From Pseudomonadales bacterium (GTDB taxonomy: Bacteria > Pseudomonadota > Gammaproteobacteria > Pseudomonadales > Azotimanducaceae): DNA of 64,000 nt. The notes beneath the pieces are model-generated. The model was not told the origin of the DNA. It was given only the letters and a program-made list of their open reading frames with translations, and did not search any database. The DNA lies in assembly GCA_016779565.1 (NCBI GenBank), contig JADHNJ010000001.1, forward strand, positions 27,349 through 91,348, in the 5' to 3' direction. Position numbers and translations under genes: made by a program. Below, piece by piece: positions 9,451 to 18,705 of the stretch (position 1 is the stretch's first letter; every line of letters starts with the position of its first letter).

Positions 9451-10230
9451 ATGTCTGAAGAACACACACACTTTGGCTTTCAAGAGGTGCCTCTATCGGA
9501 GAAAGCTGATCGCGTTGCGGATGTGTTTAGGAAGGTTGCCAATCAATATGACACCATGAACGACCTGATGTCTCTTGGTAGTCATCGCCTCATGAAACGC
9601 ATGGCAGTAGAGCTGACTCGGGCGAAGAAAGGCCATACCGTGCTGGATCTTGCAGGCGGCACTGGGGATCTGTCCCGGCTACTTGCTGACCGGGTTGGCC
9701 GCGAGGGCACGGTGATACTTTGCGATATCAACCCTGAGATGATCCGCGTCGGTCGCGACCGACTGCTTGACCGAGGTTATCAATCCGTAAGTTTCACCAT
9801 CGGAGACGCCGAGCAGCTGCCGCTCGCAGACCAAAGCCTTGATGCCATCATCATTGGTTTCGGACTTCGCAATGTGACGCGTAAAGAGGTTGCGCTCAAA
9901 GCCATGCGCAAAGCCCTAAAACCTGGCTGCAGGGCCGTAATCCTGGAATTTTCAACTCTGGCCCATCCCGCCCTAGTGCCGGCGTATCAGAAATTTTCCA
10001 CAATCTGGCCAAAGCTCGGTCAATGGATCACGGGCGATGCCGCGCCTTATCAATATTTGGTCGAATCCATCGCCATGCACCCAGATCAAGAAACCCTCGC
10101 TGGAATGATGCGGGAAGCGGGTTTCGTTGGCGTGGGTTTTGATAATCTACTCGGCGGCGTCGCCGCCTTGCATTACGGTGAAGCGCCGCTGCCCAATTCC
10201 CCGGAGCCGGCAACAAAGAGTATGGAATGA
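9451..10230 (+). CDS. ubiE: UbiE, ubiquinone/menaquinone C-methyltransferase
   Basis: The 259-residue SAM-dependent enzyme methylates the quinone ring (C2 in ubiquinone, C3 in menaquinone synthesis). SAM motif I is VLDLAGGTGDLSRLL (about residues 65-79). Other family signatures are NQYDTMNDLMSLGSHRLMKR, GDAEQLPLADQSLDAIIIGF and FGLRNVTRKEVALKAMRKAL. Its stop overlaps the ubiB start in ATGA, implying translational coupling. The SCP2-domain accessory gene ubiJ, normally found between ubiE and ubiB, is absent. Confidence 0.97.
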   Translation: MSEEHTHFGFQEVPLSEKADRVADVFRKVANQYDTMNDLMSLGSHRLMKRMAVELTRAKKGHTVLDLAGGTGDLSRLLADRVGREGTVILCDINPEMIRVGRDRLLDRGYQSVSFTIGDAEQLPLADQSLDAIIIGFGLRNVTRKEVALKAMRKALKPGCRAVILEFSTLAHPALVPAYQKFSTIWPKLGQWITGDAAPYQYLVESIAMHPDQETLAGMMREAGFVGVGFDNLLGGVAALHYGEAPLPNSPEPATKSME

Positions 10231-11897
10231 ACCCTCTGCGGTTATCGTATCGACGTCTGCTACGGCTCCTGAAGATTTTCATGAAGTATCGCCTGGATCG
10301 CCTCGCTGATTTAGGACTTACATCACCATTTTGGCTTAAATTTATCCGTTTGCCGCTTCTTCTTAAACCGCCACCGAGCCAAAATCTTGGTACCGATCTC
10401 GTCTCAGCCCTTACCGAACTCGGTCCAGCCTTTATCAAATTAGGGCAGTTGTTATCGACTCGGCGAGACCTGCTTCCCGAGCGCGTTGCGGATGCGCTAG
10501 CAACATTACAAGATCAGGTTGGCGCATTTGATACCGACCTAGCCATGAGCCTTCTCGAACAGGCCCTCGGCGCTCCTATCAAAGACCACTTTAGCCACGT
10601 TAACCAAACCCCTATTGCCTCTGCATCGATTGCGCAGGTTCACAGTGCGCAATTACTCGATGGCCAAGCGGTTGTCATCAAACTCAAACGGCCCAACATA
10701 GAGCAAGATGTACTCGCTGATTTAGCGATGCTAGAGAGCATCGCCAGCCTCATCGAGCGGACCTTTCAGGCATCTCGGCGACTACACCTTTTTGAAGTCT
10801 TGAGAGATTATCGCGCCATCATTCTTGGAGAACTCGATTTTATCCAAGAGGCCGACAACGCAAAAAAATTGCGTGAGTATTGGCTACCTAGAGGAAAACT
10901 TTATGTGCCGAAAATTCACCCGCAATATACCCGCGAAAACGTCATCGTCATGGAACAGGTGTTTGGCATCGGAATTGGCAATCGCCACGAACTGATCGAG
11001 GCTAATGTTGACCTTGAGCGTCTCGCGAATCTTGGCGTTGAGATTTTTTTCACACAGGTCTTTATCGACAATTTCTTTCACGCGGATATGCACCCAGGCA
11101 ATATTTTAATCGATGCCAGTGATCCCAAAGACCCCACTTACATCGCTCTAGATTGCGCCATTATTGGCAGCCTGACGCGCCAAGACCGAAATTACCTCGG
11201 TCGCAATCTGATCAGCTTTTTTAACGAGGACTACCGAGATATCGCCGAAGCGCATGTTGAAAGCGGCTGGGTACCTGCCTACACCGATATCAATGCCTTT
11301 GAACGGGTAATTCGAGATACCTGCGCGCCGCTCTTTGGCAAAACCATGTCAGATATTGCCTTTGGGAAACTGCTCGTCGAGCTATTCAGTGCTGCTCGAC
11401 AGTTCAATATGGAGGTTCAACCGCAGCTCGTGCTTCTTCAAAAGACATTATTAAACATCGAAGGTATTGGCAGACATTTATATGGCGATCTCGATTTGTG
11501 GCAAACCGCCGCGCCTTTCATGCAAACTTGGCGGAAAGATCGCCTTTCCCCTAAGAGAGTCGTTCAAGACCTTTTGCTGTTAGGACCCGAGCTGCTACAT
11601 GAACTTCCGGATTTACCCAAGAACCTTTTATTAGCCTCTAGACGCATTGAGCAATTAAGCAAAGCCCAAGTCACCCAGAGTAAAGCCCTCAATACGCTCG
11701 AGAACGCGTTGACCAAGCAGCTTGCCCGCCAGCGACGGCGAGATGGCTTTATGATCATGGCCTTACCTCTAATTACAGGCTACGCCCTTAAGCTCATGGA
11801 CGTGACGATCTCCATTGGCATGTTAATCCTAGGGTTGGGTATCATAGGCGTTGGTGTTTTTCTCGTTGCACGTAGCAAGGAAACCAACAATGATTAA
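10227..11897 (+). CDS. ubiB: UbiB, atypical kinase-like ATPase for ubiquinone synthesis
   Basis: The 556-residue ABC1/ADCK-family protein is needed for ubiquinone synthesis and probably extracts lipid intermediates from the membrane. It shows the KxGQ motif IKLGQLLSTRRDLLP, the Ala-rich P-loop substitute IASASIAQVHSAQL, VVIKLKRPNI with the VAIK-type Lys, and FIDNFFHADMHPGNILID in the catalytic loop. Two hydrophobic C-terminal helices (about residues 505-550) anchor it in the membrane. It overlaps ubiE by 4 bp and hisI by 8 bp. Confidence 0.97.
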   Translation: MNPLRLSYRRLLRLLKIFMKYRLDRLADLGLTSPFWLKFIRLPLLLKPPPSQNLGTDLVSALTELGPAFIKLGQLLSTRRDLLPERVADALATLQDQVGAFDTDLAMSLLEQALGAPIKDHFSHVNQTPIASASIAQVHSAQLLDGQAVVIKLKRPNIEQDVLADLAMLESIASLIERTFQASRRLHLFEVLRDYRAIILGELDFIQEADNAKKLREYWLPRGKLYVPKIHPQYTRENVIVMEQVFGIGIGNRHELIEANVDLERLANLGVEIFFTQVFIDNFFHADMHPGNILIDASDPKDPTYIALDCAIIGSLTRQDRNYLGRNLISFFNEDYRDIAEAHVESGWVPAYTDINAFERVIRDTCAPLFGKTMSDIAFGKLLVELFSAARQFNMEVQPQLVLLQKTLLNIEGIGRHLYGDLDLWQTAAPFMQTWRKDRLSPKRVVQDLLLLGPELLHELPDLPKNLLLASRRIEQLSKAQVTQSKALNTLENALTKQLARQRRRDGFMIMALPLITGYALKLMDVTISIGMLILGLGIIGVGVFLVARSKETNND

Positions 11898-12279
11898 TGC
11901 AGCACTCGATGAACTTAATTTTAATGATGAGGGCTTAATGCCAGCCATTGCTATTAACGATCTTAATGATGCAGTGCTGATGGTCGCTTGGATCAACGAG
12001 GAAGCCTTTGTTCAAAGCCTGAAAACTGGGTTTGCGCATTATTTCTCGCGGTCTCGGCAACGGCTTTGGCAAAAAGGAGAATCCTCAGGGCATAACCAAA
12101 CCATTAAAAGCATTCACCTTGACTGTGATGGCGACGTATTAACTTGGCGAGTCGTCCAGTCCGGCGGCATCGCTTGCCACACAGGCCGGGCAACCTGTTT
12201 TTATCGGCAACTGATTGATGGTGCCTGGGTTGATACCGCCCCTGTCCTTAAAGATCCAGCGGAGATGTACCCCGAATGA
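11890..12279 (+). CDS. hisI: HisI, phosphoribosyl-AMP cyclohydrolase
   Basis: The 129-residue enzyme opens the purine ring of PR-AMP, the third step of histidine synthesis. NDAVLMVAWINEEAF, HYFSRSRQRLWQKGESSG and DCDGDVLTWRVVQSGGIACH carry the conserved metal and substrate residues. The ATG at 11890 sits inside the end of ubiB. A frame-extending ATG at 11851 would add 13 residues unlike the family. HisI and HisE are separate here, not fused as in enteric bacteria, and overlap by ATGA. Confidence 0.95.
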   Translation: MINAALDELNFNDEGLMPAIAINDLNDAVLMVAWINEEAFVQSLKTGFAHYFSRSRQRLWQKGESSGHNQTIKSIHLDCDGDVLTWRVVQSGGIACHTGRATCFYRQLIDGAWVDTAPVLKDPAEMYPE

Positions 12280-12620
12280 CTGATACGATTGTCAGCAGGC
12301 TTTTTACAACGATCCAAGATCGAAAAGATGCCGATCCGACGACTTCCTATGTTGCCAGCTTGCATCATGCAGGGTTGGATAAGATTCTCGAAAAAATTGG
12401 AGAAGAATCTCTTGAGCTGATTCTTGCGGCCAAGAATTACCAAGCTGACGGCCTCCCTGAGGCTATTGTCTCTGAGATGGCTGATCTTTGGTTTCACTCC
12501 TTGGTTTTGTTGGCGCATAATGACTTAACGCCACAGGCTGTGTTTGAAGAATTAAACCGCAGAGAAGGTATCTCTGGGATTGAAGAGAAGCAGGCTAGAT
12601 CCTTAACCCATTCGGAGTAA
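12276..12620 (+). CDS. hisE: HisE, phosphoribosyl-ATP pyrophosphatase
   Basis: The 114-residue all-alpha MazG-like enzyme removes pyrophosphate from PR-ATP, the second step of histidine synthesis. The motif KILEKIGEESLELILAAKN provides metal-binding glutamates, and EMADLWFHSLVLLAHND is the second helix pair. It overlaps hisI by 4 bp and is followed within 3 bp by tatA. The hisIE-tatABC order is conserved in Pseudomonas. Confidence 0.96.
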   Translation: MTDTIVSRLFTTIQDRKDADPTTSYVASLHHAGLDKILEKIGEESLELILAAKNYQADGLPEAIVSEMADLWFHSLVLLAHNDLTPQAVFEELNRREGISGIEEKQARSLTHSE

Positions 12621-12623
12621 ACC

Positions 12624-12821
12624 ATGCCCGGTCCAACTGAACTCATTATCCTGCTGGCCATTGTGCTACTGGTATTTGGCAGTAAAAAACTGAAAAATTT
12701 CGGCAGCGACCTTGGCTCCGCTATTCGGGGTTTCCGCAGCGCAGTTACAGAAGAAGACAAACAAAACGCCGTTGAGACTAAAGAGGCAAAACCTGAGACG
12801 TCCGAAAAAGACGCTTCCTAA
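12624..12821 (+). CDS. tatA: TatA, twin-arginine translocase pore component
   Basis: This 65-residue protein has one N-terminal helix ([14 protein letters not shown]), the [14 protein letters not shown] hinge and amphipathic helix, and a short polar tail. TatA oligomers form the transient channel for folded, Tat-targeted proteins. It is a little shorter than enteric TatA (about 89). The next gene, tatB, starts 3 bp later, so tatABC is an operon continuing from hisIE. Confidence 0.95.
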   Translation: MPGPTELIILLAIVLLVFGSKKLKNFGSDLGSAIRGFRSAVTEEDKQNAVETKEAKPETSEKDAS

Positions 12822-12824
12822 CCT

Positions 12825-13169
12825 ATGATCGACATCGGTTTCCCTGAGCTAGTGATCATCGCCATCGTTAGCCTCATTGTCATTGGCCCGGAGCAACTTC
12901 CTTCGACTTTGCGCACCCTAGCCCTTTGGTTTGGTCGATTAAAACGCGGCTTTAATGAACTGCGGCGTGAAATAGAGCACGGTATTGGCGCTGACGAGAT
13001 CAAACAACAATTGCACAATGAAGCGATCTTAAAAGAAATTGAAAAATCCAAAGCCGCGATTGCTGATACCGCTCGAGAGGCTAGCAGCCTTGTGAAAGCG
13101 CAAGACCAGGCCTTTCAATCAACAGGGCAGGAAAACACCTCAGAAAGACCTCCTCATGACCGCAACTAG
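12825..13169 (+). CDS. tatB: TatB, twin-arginine translocase receptor component
   Basis: The 114-residue protein opens [20 protein letters not shown], with the [15 protein letters not shown] hinge typical of TatB. A charged amphipathic and coiled-coil region follows (about residues 50-95). TatB and TatC form the receptor that recognises twin-arginine signal peptides. Its 3' end overlaps tatC by 14 bp. Confidence 0.95.
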   Translation: MIDIGFPELVIIAIVSLIVIGPEQLPSTLRTLALWFGRLKRGFNELRREIEHGIGADEIKQQLHNEAILKEIEKSKAAIADTAREASSLVKAQDQAFQSTGQENTSERPPHDRN

Positions 13170-13917
13170 TCATCATGAAGACGACGAGCAAGGCCAACCA
13201 CTCGTCGAACATTTGATCGAATTAAGGAGCCGGTTACTCAAAAGTGTGGCCGCCGTTGCCGTCATATTTATCCCAATGTTTTTCTTCGCCAATGAGATCT
13301 ATGGCTACGTTGCCGCACCGCTTAAGGCCTTTTTACCTGAGGGTTCGAGCATGATTGCAACTGAGGTCGCGTCACCTTTCTTAACACCATTTAAACTCTC
13401 TCTCGTTTTATCGATCTTTTTGGCAATCCCAGTGATTCTCCATCAGCTCTGGGCCTTTGTAGCCCCTGGCCTCTACGCTAATGAAAAACGGATTGCAGGT
13501 CCTTTGTTAATTTCGAGCATTCTTCTGTTCTACTTAGGGATGGCTTTTGCGTATTTTGTGGTGTTCCCTCTCATCTTTGCCTTCTTTACCAGTATCGCGC
13601 CCGAGGGCGTGACGATCATGACTGACATCAATCGATATTTAGATTTCGTGCTCAAGCTCTTTTTTGCCTTTGGCATTGCCTTTGAAATTCCGATCGCGAC
13701 AGTCTTATTAATATGGACTGGCGCGACCAGCACCGAGGCGCTTAAGGCAAAGCGCGCATTCGTTATTGTGGGCTGCTTCTTTGTCGGTATGTTACTGACG
13801 CCGCCGGATGTGGTATCTCAGATACTACTTGCGATTCCAATGTGGTTACTCTTTGAGGCAGGGATACTATTTAGTGCATTGATCCCCAGCTCAGAGGCTG
13901 ATGAGGATGGAAGCTAA
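13156..13917 (+). CDS. tatC: TatC, twin-arginine translocase core
   Basis: This 253-residue protein has six predicted membrane helices. Family signatures include [16 protein letters not shown] at the N-terminus, [37 protein letters not shown] and [18 protein letters not shown]. TatC binds the twin-arginine signal. It ends the hisIE-tatABC run; the convergent dtd gene stops 33 bp further on. Confidence 0.97.
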   Translation: MTATSHHEDDEQGQPLVEHLIELRSRLLKSVAAVAVIFIPMFFFANEIYGYVAAPLKAFLPEGSSMIATEVASPFLTPFKLSLVLSIFLAIPVILHQLWAFVAPGLYANEKRIAGPLLISSILLFYLGMAFAYFVVFPLIFAFFTSIAPEGVTIMTDINRYLDFVLKLFFAFGIAFEIPIATVLLIWTGATSTEALKAKRAFVIVGCFFVGMLLTPPDVVSQILLAIPMWLLFEAGILFSALIPSSEADEDGS

Positions 13918-13950
13918 ATGATATTGCTCGTTACGGGATATCAGCCCTCA

Positions 13951-14388
13951 TCACGACACCGCTAACAAAAATGTGACGGGCCCATCATTAATCAAACTCA
14001 CCGCCATGTCGGCACCAAATTTGCCCTGCTGAACCGGAACGTATTGCGCTGTCTCTCGAACGAAGTAATCGTACAAAGGTTCAGCTTCTGCTGGCGACAT
14101 TGCTGCTGAAAAAGATGGGCGGAGCCCCTTTTGAGTATCTGCTGCCAAGGTAAATTGAGAGACTACCAACAAGCTGCCCTCGATATCTAGGACGTTCAAA
14201 TTCATATGCCCGTCATCATCGGAAAATACCCGATAACGGACGACCCGTTGCAAGAGTCGATCTGCTATGGCTTCGTTGTCGTCACGCTCCACCCCTAAAA
14301 ACACCAGCAATCCTGGGCCAATGCTCCCTTGAATAGCGCCGTCTATGCGAACCTCTGCTTGTAGGACTCTTTGAATCAGCGCTTTCAT
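13951..14388 (-). CDS. dtd: D-aminoacyl-tRNA deacylase
   Basis: The 145-residue enzyme hydrolyses D-amino acids (and glycine) from mischarged tRNAs. The start [17 protein letters not shown], the [17 protein letters not shown] segment carrying the SQFTL box and the NDGPVTFLL end are diagnostic; the cis Gly-Pro motif appears as GPVT. It is co-transcribed with the upstream iminopeptidase homologue by a 4-bp overlap. The dtd/pip pairing is conserved near this locus in Pseudomonas. Confidence 0.97.
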   Translation of the reverse strand: MKALIQRVLQAEVRIDGAIQGSIGPGLLVFLGVERDDNEAIADRLLQRVVRYRVFSDDDGHMNLNVLDIEGSLLVVSQFTLAADTQKGLRPSFSAAMSPAEAEPLYDYFVRETAQYVPVQQGKFGADMAVSLINDGPVTFLLAVS

Positions 14389-15356
14389 GAGCGAATACCA
14401 AGCCGGGGCTCCAAGCGCTCTGCAAACGTTGTCGTCGCCCGAATCAGCGCGTCAATCATTGCACTGTCATTTGCGCCGTGACCCGCTTCTCGAACCACCA
14501 TCAATTCACTATTGGGCCAGCGCTCCGACAGCAACTGGGCGTTGACCATCGGCGTCAACACATCAAAACGTCCTTGCACAAGGATCCCAGGGATCTCCTT
14601 CAGGGCATGAATATTTAGAAGCAATTCATTGGGTGATAAGAAGCAACCATTGACCATGTAGTGGGTGCCGATAATACACTTTAAGAGGGCTCGCTGAGGT
14701 GCGCTGTAATAGTCGATCAGTCGTTGATGCGTTCGAAGATTACTGCAGCGAGCCTCCCATAAAGACCAAGCCTTGGCAGCAGCCGTGCGCTCCAGCTCGT
14801 TACTCGAGCGCATGAGTTGGCTATAACCTAAACAAGGGTCCTCCTTAAAGCCATCCGGAAGCGGCGCGATAAAATCTCGCCAAGCATCGGGGAAAAATTG
14901 CGAAGCGCCCAACCGATAGATCCAATCGATATCCGTTTGGCGGCCTAGAAAAATTCCCTTCAATATGAGCCCCAGCAAGCGCTCAGGGAATTTGATGGCA
15001 AAAGCCAGCGCCACTGTGCTGCCGAAACCGCCAGCGAACACCAGCGATTTCTCTATCCCTAGGAATCTTTGCAGTTTCAGAAGATCTTCAACCAAATCCG
15101 GCAACGTATTATTTTGCAGACTGCCAGAAGGCGTGGAGCGGCCTGCCCCCCGCTGATCGATTAGGACGATTCGGTAACGCGCCGGATTAAAATAACGTCG
15201 ACTATCAAAGTCACAACCAGTGCCTGGCCCTCCGTGAACAAAGATTACCGGTATGCCATCCTTGTTGCCGCTTTCATCAACGTACAGTTCATGGATGGCA
15301 TCCACGGGCATCTTGTATCGAGCATACGGCTTTATTTCCGGATAAAGCGTTAGCAC
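14385..15356 (-). CDS. pip: Proline iminopeptidase homologue lacking the nucleophilic serine
   Basis: The 323-residue alpha/beta hydrolase aligns by eye along its whole length with S33 prolyl aminopeptidases. It has YDSFLY-like [11 protein letters not shown], the oxyanion loop [42 protein letters not shown] and the lid region [13 protein letters not shown]. The usual nucleophile elbow GGSWGST reads AGGFGST here (codon GGT near 15024), so Ser is replaced by Gly. Asp ([11 protein letters not shown]) and His (EAGHGAND) of the triad remain. A Glu that in known enzymes holds the substrate N-terminus (RIENHY) reads IIGTHY. The frame is intact and overlaps dtd by ATGA. It is either a pseudoenzyme or has a new activity. 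Confidence 0.85.
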   Translation of the reverse strand: MLTLYPEIKPYARYKMPVDAIHELYVDESGNKDGIPVIFVHGGPGTGCDFDSRRYFNPARYRIVLIDQRGAGRSTPSGSLQNNTLPDLVEDLLKLQRFLGIEKSLVFAGGFGSTVALAFAIKFPERLLGLILKGIFLGRQTDIDWIYRLGASQFFPDAWRDFIAPLPDGFKEDPCLGYSQLMRSSNELERTAAAKAWSLWEARCSNLRTHQRLIDYYSAPQRALLKCIIGTHYMVNGCFLSPNELLLNIHALKEIPGILVQGRFDVLTPMVNAQLLSERWPNSELMVVREAGHGANDSAMIDALIRATTTFAERLEPRLGIRS

Positions 15357-15359
15357 ACA

Positions 15360-17180
15360 CTAGACCTCGCGTACCCGAGAGGCACGTTTTCGTTCGTTTT
15401 CGGTGAGCAGCTTTTTTCGAATCCGGATGTGGTTTGGCGTAATTTCAACCAACTCATCCTCGTCTATAAATTCAACCGCTTGCTCTAAGGTAAACTGCAC
15501 TGGCGGCGTTAACACAATATTCTCATCAGTACCGGCAGCTCGAATGTTGGTCAATTGTTTACCTTTAATCGGATTCACGGGCAGGTCATTACCCCGAGAA
15601 TGCAGGCCTATAATCATCCCCTCATAGATTTCTTCATTAGGGTGGATGAACAAACGACCACGAGGCTGCAAATTGAACAAACTGAAACCCAAGCTCTTGC
15701 CACTGACCATAGACACTAATACGCCATTACGCCGACGGTTGAGATCAACTCCGAGATGCTCGCCATAATGCGAGAACACACTGCTCATGATGCCGCCACC
15801 AGACGTCAACGTCATAAACTCTGATCGAAATCCGATGAGACCCCGAGTTGGAATAACGAAATCGAGCCGCACTCGACCTTTGGGATCTGGCACCATGTTA
15901 GCGAGTGTGCCCTTACGTTGGCCAATCACTTCCATTACCGCGCCTTGATGCTGCTGATCAACATCGATGCTTAGATTTTCGTAGGGCTCCTGAATAACGC
16001 CCTCGATTTCTTTCAAGATTACCTCAGGTCTAGACACCCCTAGCTCATAACCTTCCCGACGCATCGTTTCGATTAACACACCAAGATGTAATTCGCCTCG
16101 ACCAGATACAACAAATTTGTCCGCGCTATCGCCCGGTTCAACTCGAAGCGCGACATTATATTGGAGCTCTAGCTCGAGACGATCCTTCAGGTTTCGGCTG
16201 GTGACATATTTACCATCTCGACCGGCAAAAGGCGACGTATTGACTTGAAAAGTCATCGAGATTGTTGGCTCATCTACGACAAGCGCTGGCAGCGCTTCAG
16301 GCTGATCGACATCACATATTGTGTCTGAAATCTTAAGATCGTCGATTCCACAGACACAAACAATATCTCCGGCCGAGGCAGAAGGTACCTCTACACGATT
16401 TAAACCTGAGAAACCCATGACCTGAAGGATCTTAGCTTTCTTGATGCGTCCCTCTGAATCTACGACAGCGACACTTTGACCACGCTTAACCGAACCCCTT
16501 GAGATTCGGCCTAAACCAATGAGTCCGACATAACTGTTATAATCTAGAGCACTGATTTGCATCTGAAGCCCGCCACCTGTGACCACTTTTGGCGGCGGCA
16601 CGTGATCAACAATCAGGTCTAGAAGATAGTCCAAATTGTCACCCAAGGCATCAGCGCTAGGCCCTGCTACGCCTTGAATCGCTGACCCCACAACAACCGG
16701 AAAATCCAACTGGGTATCATTCGCGCCTAACCGATCAAACAGTTCGAACACTTCATCAACCACCCAATCAGGGCGGGCGCCCTCTCGATCCACTTTGTTT
16801 ACCATCAAGATAGGGTTGAGATGATTACTGAAAGCTTTTTGCGTAACAAACCGAGTTTGCGGCATGGGCCCATCAACGGCATCTACCAGCAACAGCACAG
16901 AATCTACCATGGACAAAATGCGTTCAACCTCACCACCAAAATCGGCGTGCCCTGGGGTATCAACGATATTGATCCTCGTGCCGCGCCAATCTAGAGCCGT
17001 GTTCTTGGCCAAAATTGTAATGCCCCGTTCTTTTTCAAGGTCATTTGAGTCCATCAGCCGTTCACCGCTCTCGTCGCCCCGAGCTAATGCACCAGCCTGA
17101 GACAGTAACTTATCGATCAGGGTGGTTTTGCCATGGTCTACGTGCGCAATAATCGCTATGTTTCGCATTTTTTCTGACAT
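15360..17180 (-). CDS. typA: TypA/BipA, ribosome-associated translational GTPase
   Basis: The 606-residue EF-G-like GTPase takes part in 50S assembly and stress adaptation. G motifs are [10 protein letters not shown] (G1), the switch region with [11 protein letters not shown] (G2), [15 protein letters not shown] (G3), [13 protein letters not shown] (G4) and VVGSAIQG (G5). The C-terminal TypA-specific domain includes [18 protein letters not shown] and [15 protein letters not shown]. Length is normal (about 605). It stops 3 bp before the iminopeptidase gene, so the three minus-strand genes typA-pip-dtd probably form one unit. Confidence 0.98.
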   Translation of the reverse strand: MSEKMRNIAIIAHVDHGKTTLIDKLLSQAGALARGDESGERLMDSNDLEKERGITILAKNTALDWRGTRINIVDTPGHADFGGEVERILSMVDSVLLLVDAVDGPMPQTRFVTQKAFSNHLNPILMVNKVDREGARPDWVVDEVFELFDRLGANDTQLDFPVVVGSAIQGVAGPSADALGDNLDYLLDLIVDHVPPPKVVTGGGLQMQISALDYNSYVGLIGLGRISRGSVKRGQSVAVVDSEGRIKKAKILQVMGFSGLNRVEVPSASAGDIVCVCGIDDLKISDTICDVDQPEALPALVVDEPTISMTFQVNTSPFAGRDGKYVTSRNLKDRLELELQYNVALRVEPGDSADKFVVSGRGELHLGVLIETMRREGYELGVSRPEVILKEIEGVIQEPYENLSIDVDQQHQGAVMEVIGQRKGTLANMVPDPKGRVRLDFVIPTRGLIGFRSEFMTLTSGGGIMSSVFSHYGEHLGVDLNRRRNGVLVSMVSGKSLGFSLFNLQPRGRLFIHPNEEIYEGMIIGLHSRGNDLPVNPIKGKQLTNIRAAGTDENIVLTPPVQFTLEQAVEFIDEDELVEITPNHIRIRKKLLTENERKRASRVREV

Positions 17181-17307
17181 TGAGGGGTGCGTCCAACTTG
17201 GGGCCTAAGCCGAAGGAGCGGGATTATACTCAAATACTCGATCCTTGCGACTTTTCTTCATCGTTCTGAGCGGTTTCCGAGGAGAAACCGCCCGGCAGAA
17301 GATGTGC

Positions 17308-17322
17308 GCACCAAAATTGATC
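17308..17322 (+). promoter_or_regulatory. NtrC-binding-site-like element 1 (distal enhancer)
   Basis: GCAC CAAAATT GATC has the GCAC-N7-GTGC spacing of NtrC sites, with a perfect left half and a degenerate right half. Its centre is about 138 bases upstream of the transcription start predicted from the sigma-54 element. It is 31 bases, about three helical turns, from element 2. Confidence 0.55.
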
Positions 17323-17338
17323 AAAATCGCTAAATTTT

Positions 17339-17353
17339 GCTCTATATTAGTGC
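17339..17353 (+). promoter_or_regulatory. NtrC-binding-site-like element 2 (proximal enhancer)
   Basis: GCTC TATATTA GTGC matches GCAC-N7-GTGC with one mismatch, and the AT-rich centre is very like a site I recall from enteric glnAp2. Its centre lies at about -107 relative to the predicted start. With element 1 this reproduces the -140/-108 enhancer layout of E. coli glnA. Confidence 0.65.
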
Positions 17354-17426
17354 AAATACCGTTACCCGCGTCGCCAAAATGCCCGTAATTATGAGGGTAT
17401 TCAATGAGTTACTATTCGTTGGCTTA

Positions 17427-17442
17427 TGGCATGCTCTTTGCT
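17427..17442 (+). promoter_or_regulatory. Sigma-54 promoter of the glutamine synthetase gene
   Basis: TGGCATG CTCT TTGCT matches the sigma-54 consensus TGGCACG-N4-TTGCA/T with correct GG/GC spacing. Transcription would start near 17453, leaving a leader of about 110 bases before the ATG at 17562. With the two upstream NtrC-like sites it predicts nitrogen-limitation control. Confidence 0.75.
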
Positions 17443-17561
17443 CTCTACTAGCGTTGCAGGGTTCTCCGGACAACTTGACCGTCTCCTCGACCCGATTCTG
17501 ACGGCGGACCGTAATCTCAACTCGACCTTTGTATTGTCAAAAAGAAGGAGCAGCACTACTT

Positions 17562-18572
17562 ATGAAGTCAAAACTCGAATACATCTGGCTAGATGGTTAT
17601 CAGCCAACCCAAAGCCTACGCAGTAAAACAATGGTTAGAACCGATTTCTCTGGCAAGCTCGAAGATTGTCCCATGTGGGTATTTGACGGGAGCTCAACTC
17701 AACAGGCCGAAGGCGGGAGCTCCGACTGCTTGCTAAAGCCCGTCGCAATTATTCCAGATCCTGACCGTAACAATGGCTATCTGGTCATGACTGAGGTCCT
17801 CAACCCAGATGGCAGTCCTCATGAGTCAAATGGACGGGCCACCATCGATGACGATGATGCAGATTTTTGGTTCGGGTTCGAGCAAGAATACTTCCTGTGG
17901 GATATCACCACCGATCTACCTCCCGGTTTTCCAATGGGAGGCTTCCCTGCGCCGCAAGGGCCCTACTACTGCAGTGTAGGTGGTAAAAACACCTATGGTA
18001 GGGATTGCGTAGAAGAGCACTTAGACCTGTGTCTCGAGGCGGGCTTAAATGTGGAAGGCATTAACGCCGAGGTTGCCGCAGGGCAATGGGAATTCCAGAT
18101 CTTCGCCAAAGGCGCTCATGAAGCAGGTGATCAGATTTGGCTTGCACGCTACTTGCTCGAAAGAACCGGCGAAAAGTACGGCTACGCCATCAATTATCAT
18201 CCCAAACCTCTCGGGGATACTGACTGGAACGGGTCTGGCATGCACGCGAACTTCTCTAACGGCGCAATGCGCGACAACGGTGATGAAGCAGTCTTCACCA
18301 AAATCTGCGAGAACTTCGGCCGCAATATCGAGCGTCATATGAGCGTTTACGGCGCGGAGAATGATCAGCGATTAACAGGTAAGCATGAGACTCAGTCCAT
18401 CGATCAGTTCAGTTACGGCGTGTCTGATCGAGGTGCCAGCATCCGGATTCCTGTCAGCACCGTGACGGACGGTTGGAAAGGCCGTCTCGAAGATCGAAGA
18501 ACAGCCTCTAATGCAGATCCTTACAAGGTCGCGGCGGCTATCATCAAGACAACCAAGGAAGCGTTAAGCTAA
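17562..18572 (+). CDS. glnII: Glutamine synthetase type II (eukaryotic-type GSII)
   Basis: The 336-residue enzyme makes glutamine from glutamate, ammonia and ATP. It is the short GSII type, not the about 470-residue GSI usual at this locus. Signatures are LEYIWLDGYQPTQSLRSKT, WVFDGSSTQQAEGGSSDC, FGFEQEYFLW (metal Glu), EVAAGQWEFQI, WNGSGMHANFS (ATP/Glu-binding), and LTGKHETQSIDQFSYGVSDR with RIPVSTVTDGWKGRLEDRR. No adenylylation loop of the GSI kind (NLYDLPPEE) is present, so control is probably transcriptional. The ATG at 17562 was chosen over one at 17529; AAGGAG lies 11-12 bases upstream. ntrBC follow downstream. Confidence 0.95.
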   Translation: MKSKLEYIWLDGYQPTQSLRSKTMVRTDFSGKLEDCPMWVFDGSSTQQAEGGSSDCLLKPVAIIPDPDRNNGYLVMTEVLNPDGSPHESNGRATIDDDDADFWFGFEQEYFLWDITTDLPPGFPMGGFPAPQGPYYCSVGGKNTYGRDCVEEHLDLCLEAGLNVEGINAEVAAGQWEFQIFAKGAHEAGDQIWLARYLLERTGEKYGYAINYHPKPLGDTDWNGSGMHANFSNGAMRDNGDEAVFTKICENFGRNIERHMSVYGAENDQRLTGKHETQSIDQFSYGVSDRGASIRIPVSTVTDGWKGRLEDRRTASNADPYKVAAAIIKTTKEALS

Positions 18573-18587
18573 CCTTTAATGCCAATA

Positions 18588-18610
18588 GCGAGCGCCAACA
18601 AGGCGCTCGC
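18588..18610 (+). terminator. Perfect 9-bp hairpin after the glutamine synthetase gene
   Basis: GCGAGCGCC, a five-base AACAA loop, and GGCGCTCGC form an uninterrupted GC-rich stem 15 bases after the stop codon. No U-run follows, so it may act as a Rho-assisted terminator or 3' mRNA stabiliser and is not a classical intrinsic terminator. Confidence 0.5.
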
Positions 18611-18705
18611 GGCATCCTACCCCACTGCATGCCTTTGCAGGAAAGCACTTTCCTTGAGGCGATAATTTTTATAACGTTTACTGACGCTATCTCGGGAATA
18701 GGCCT

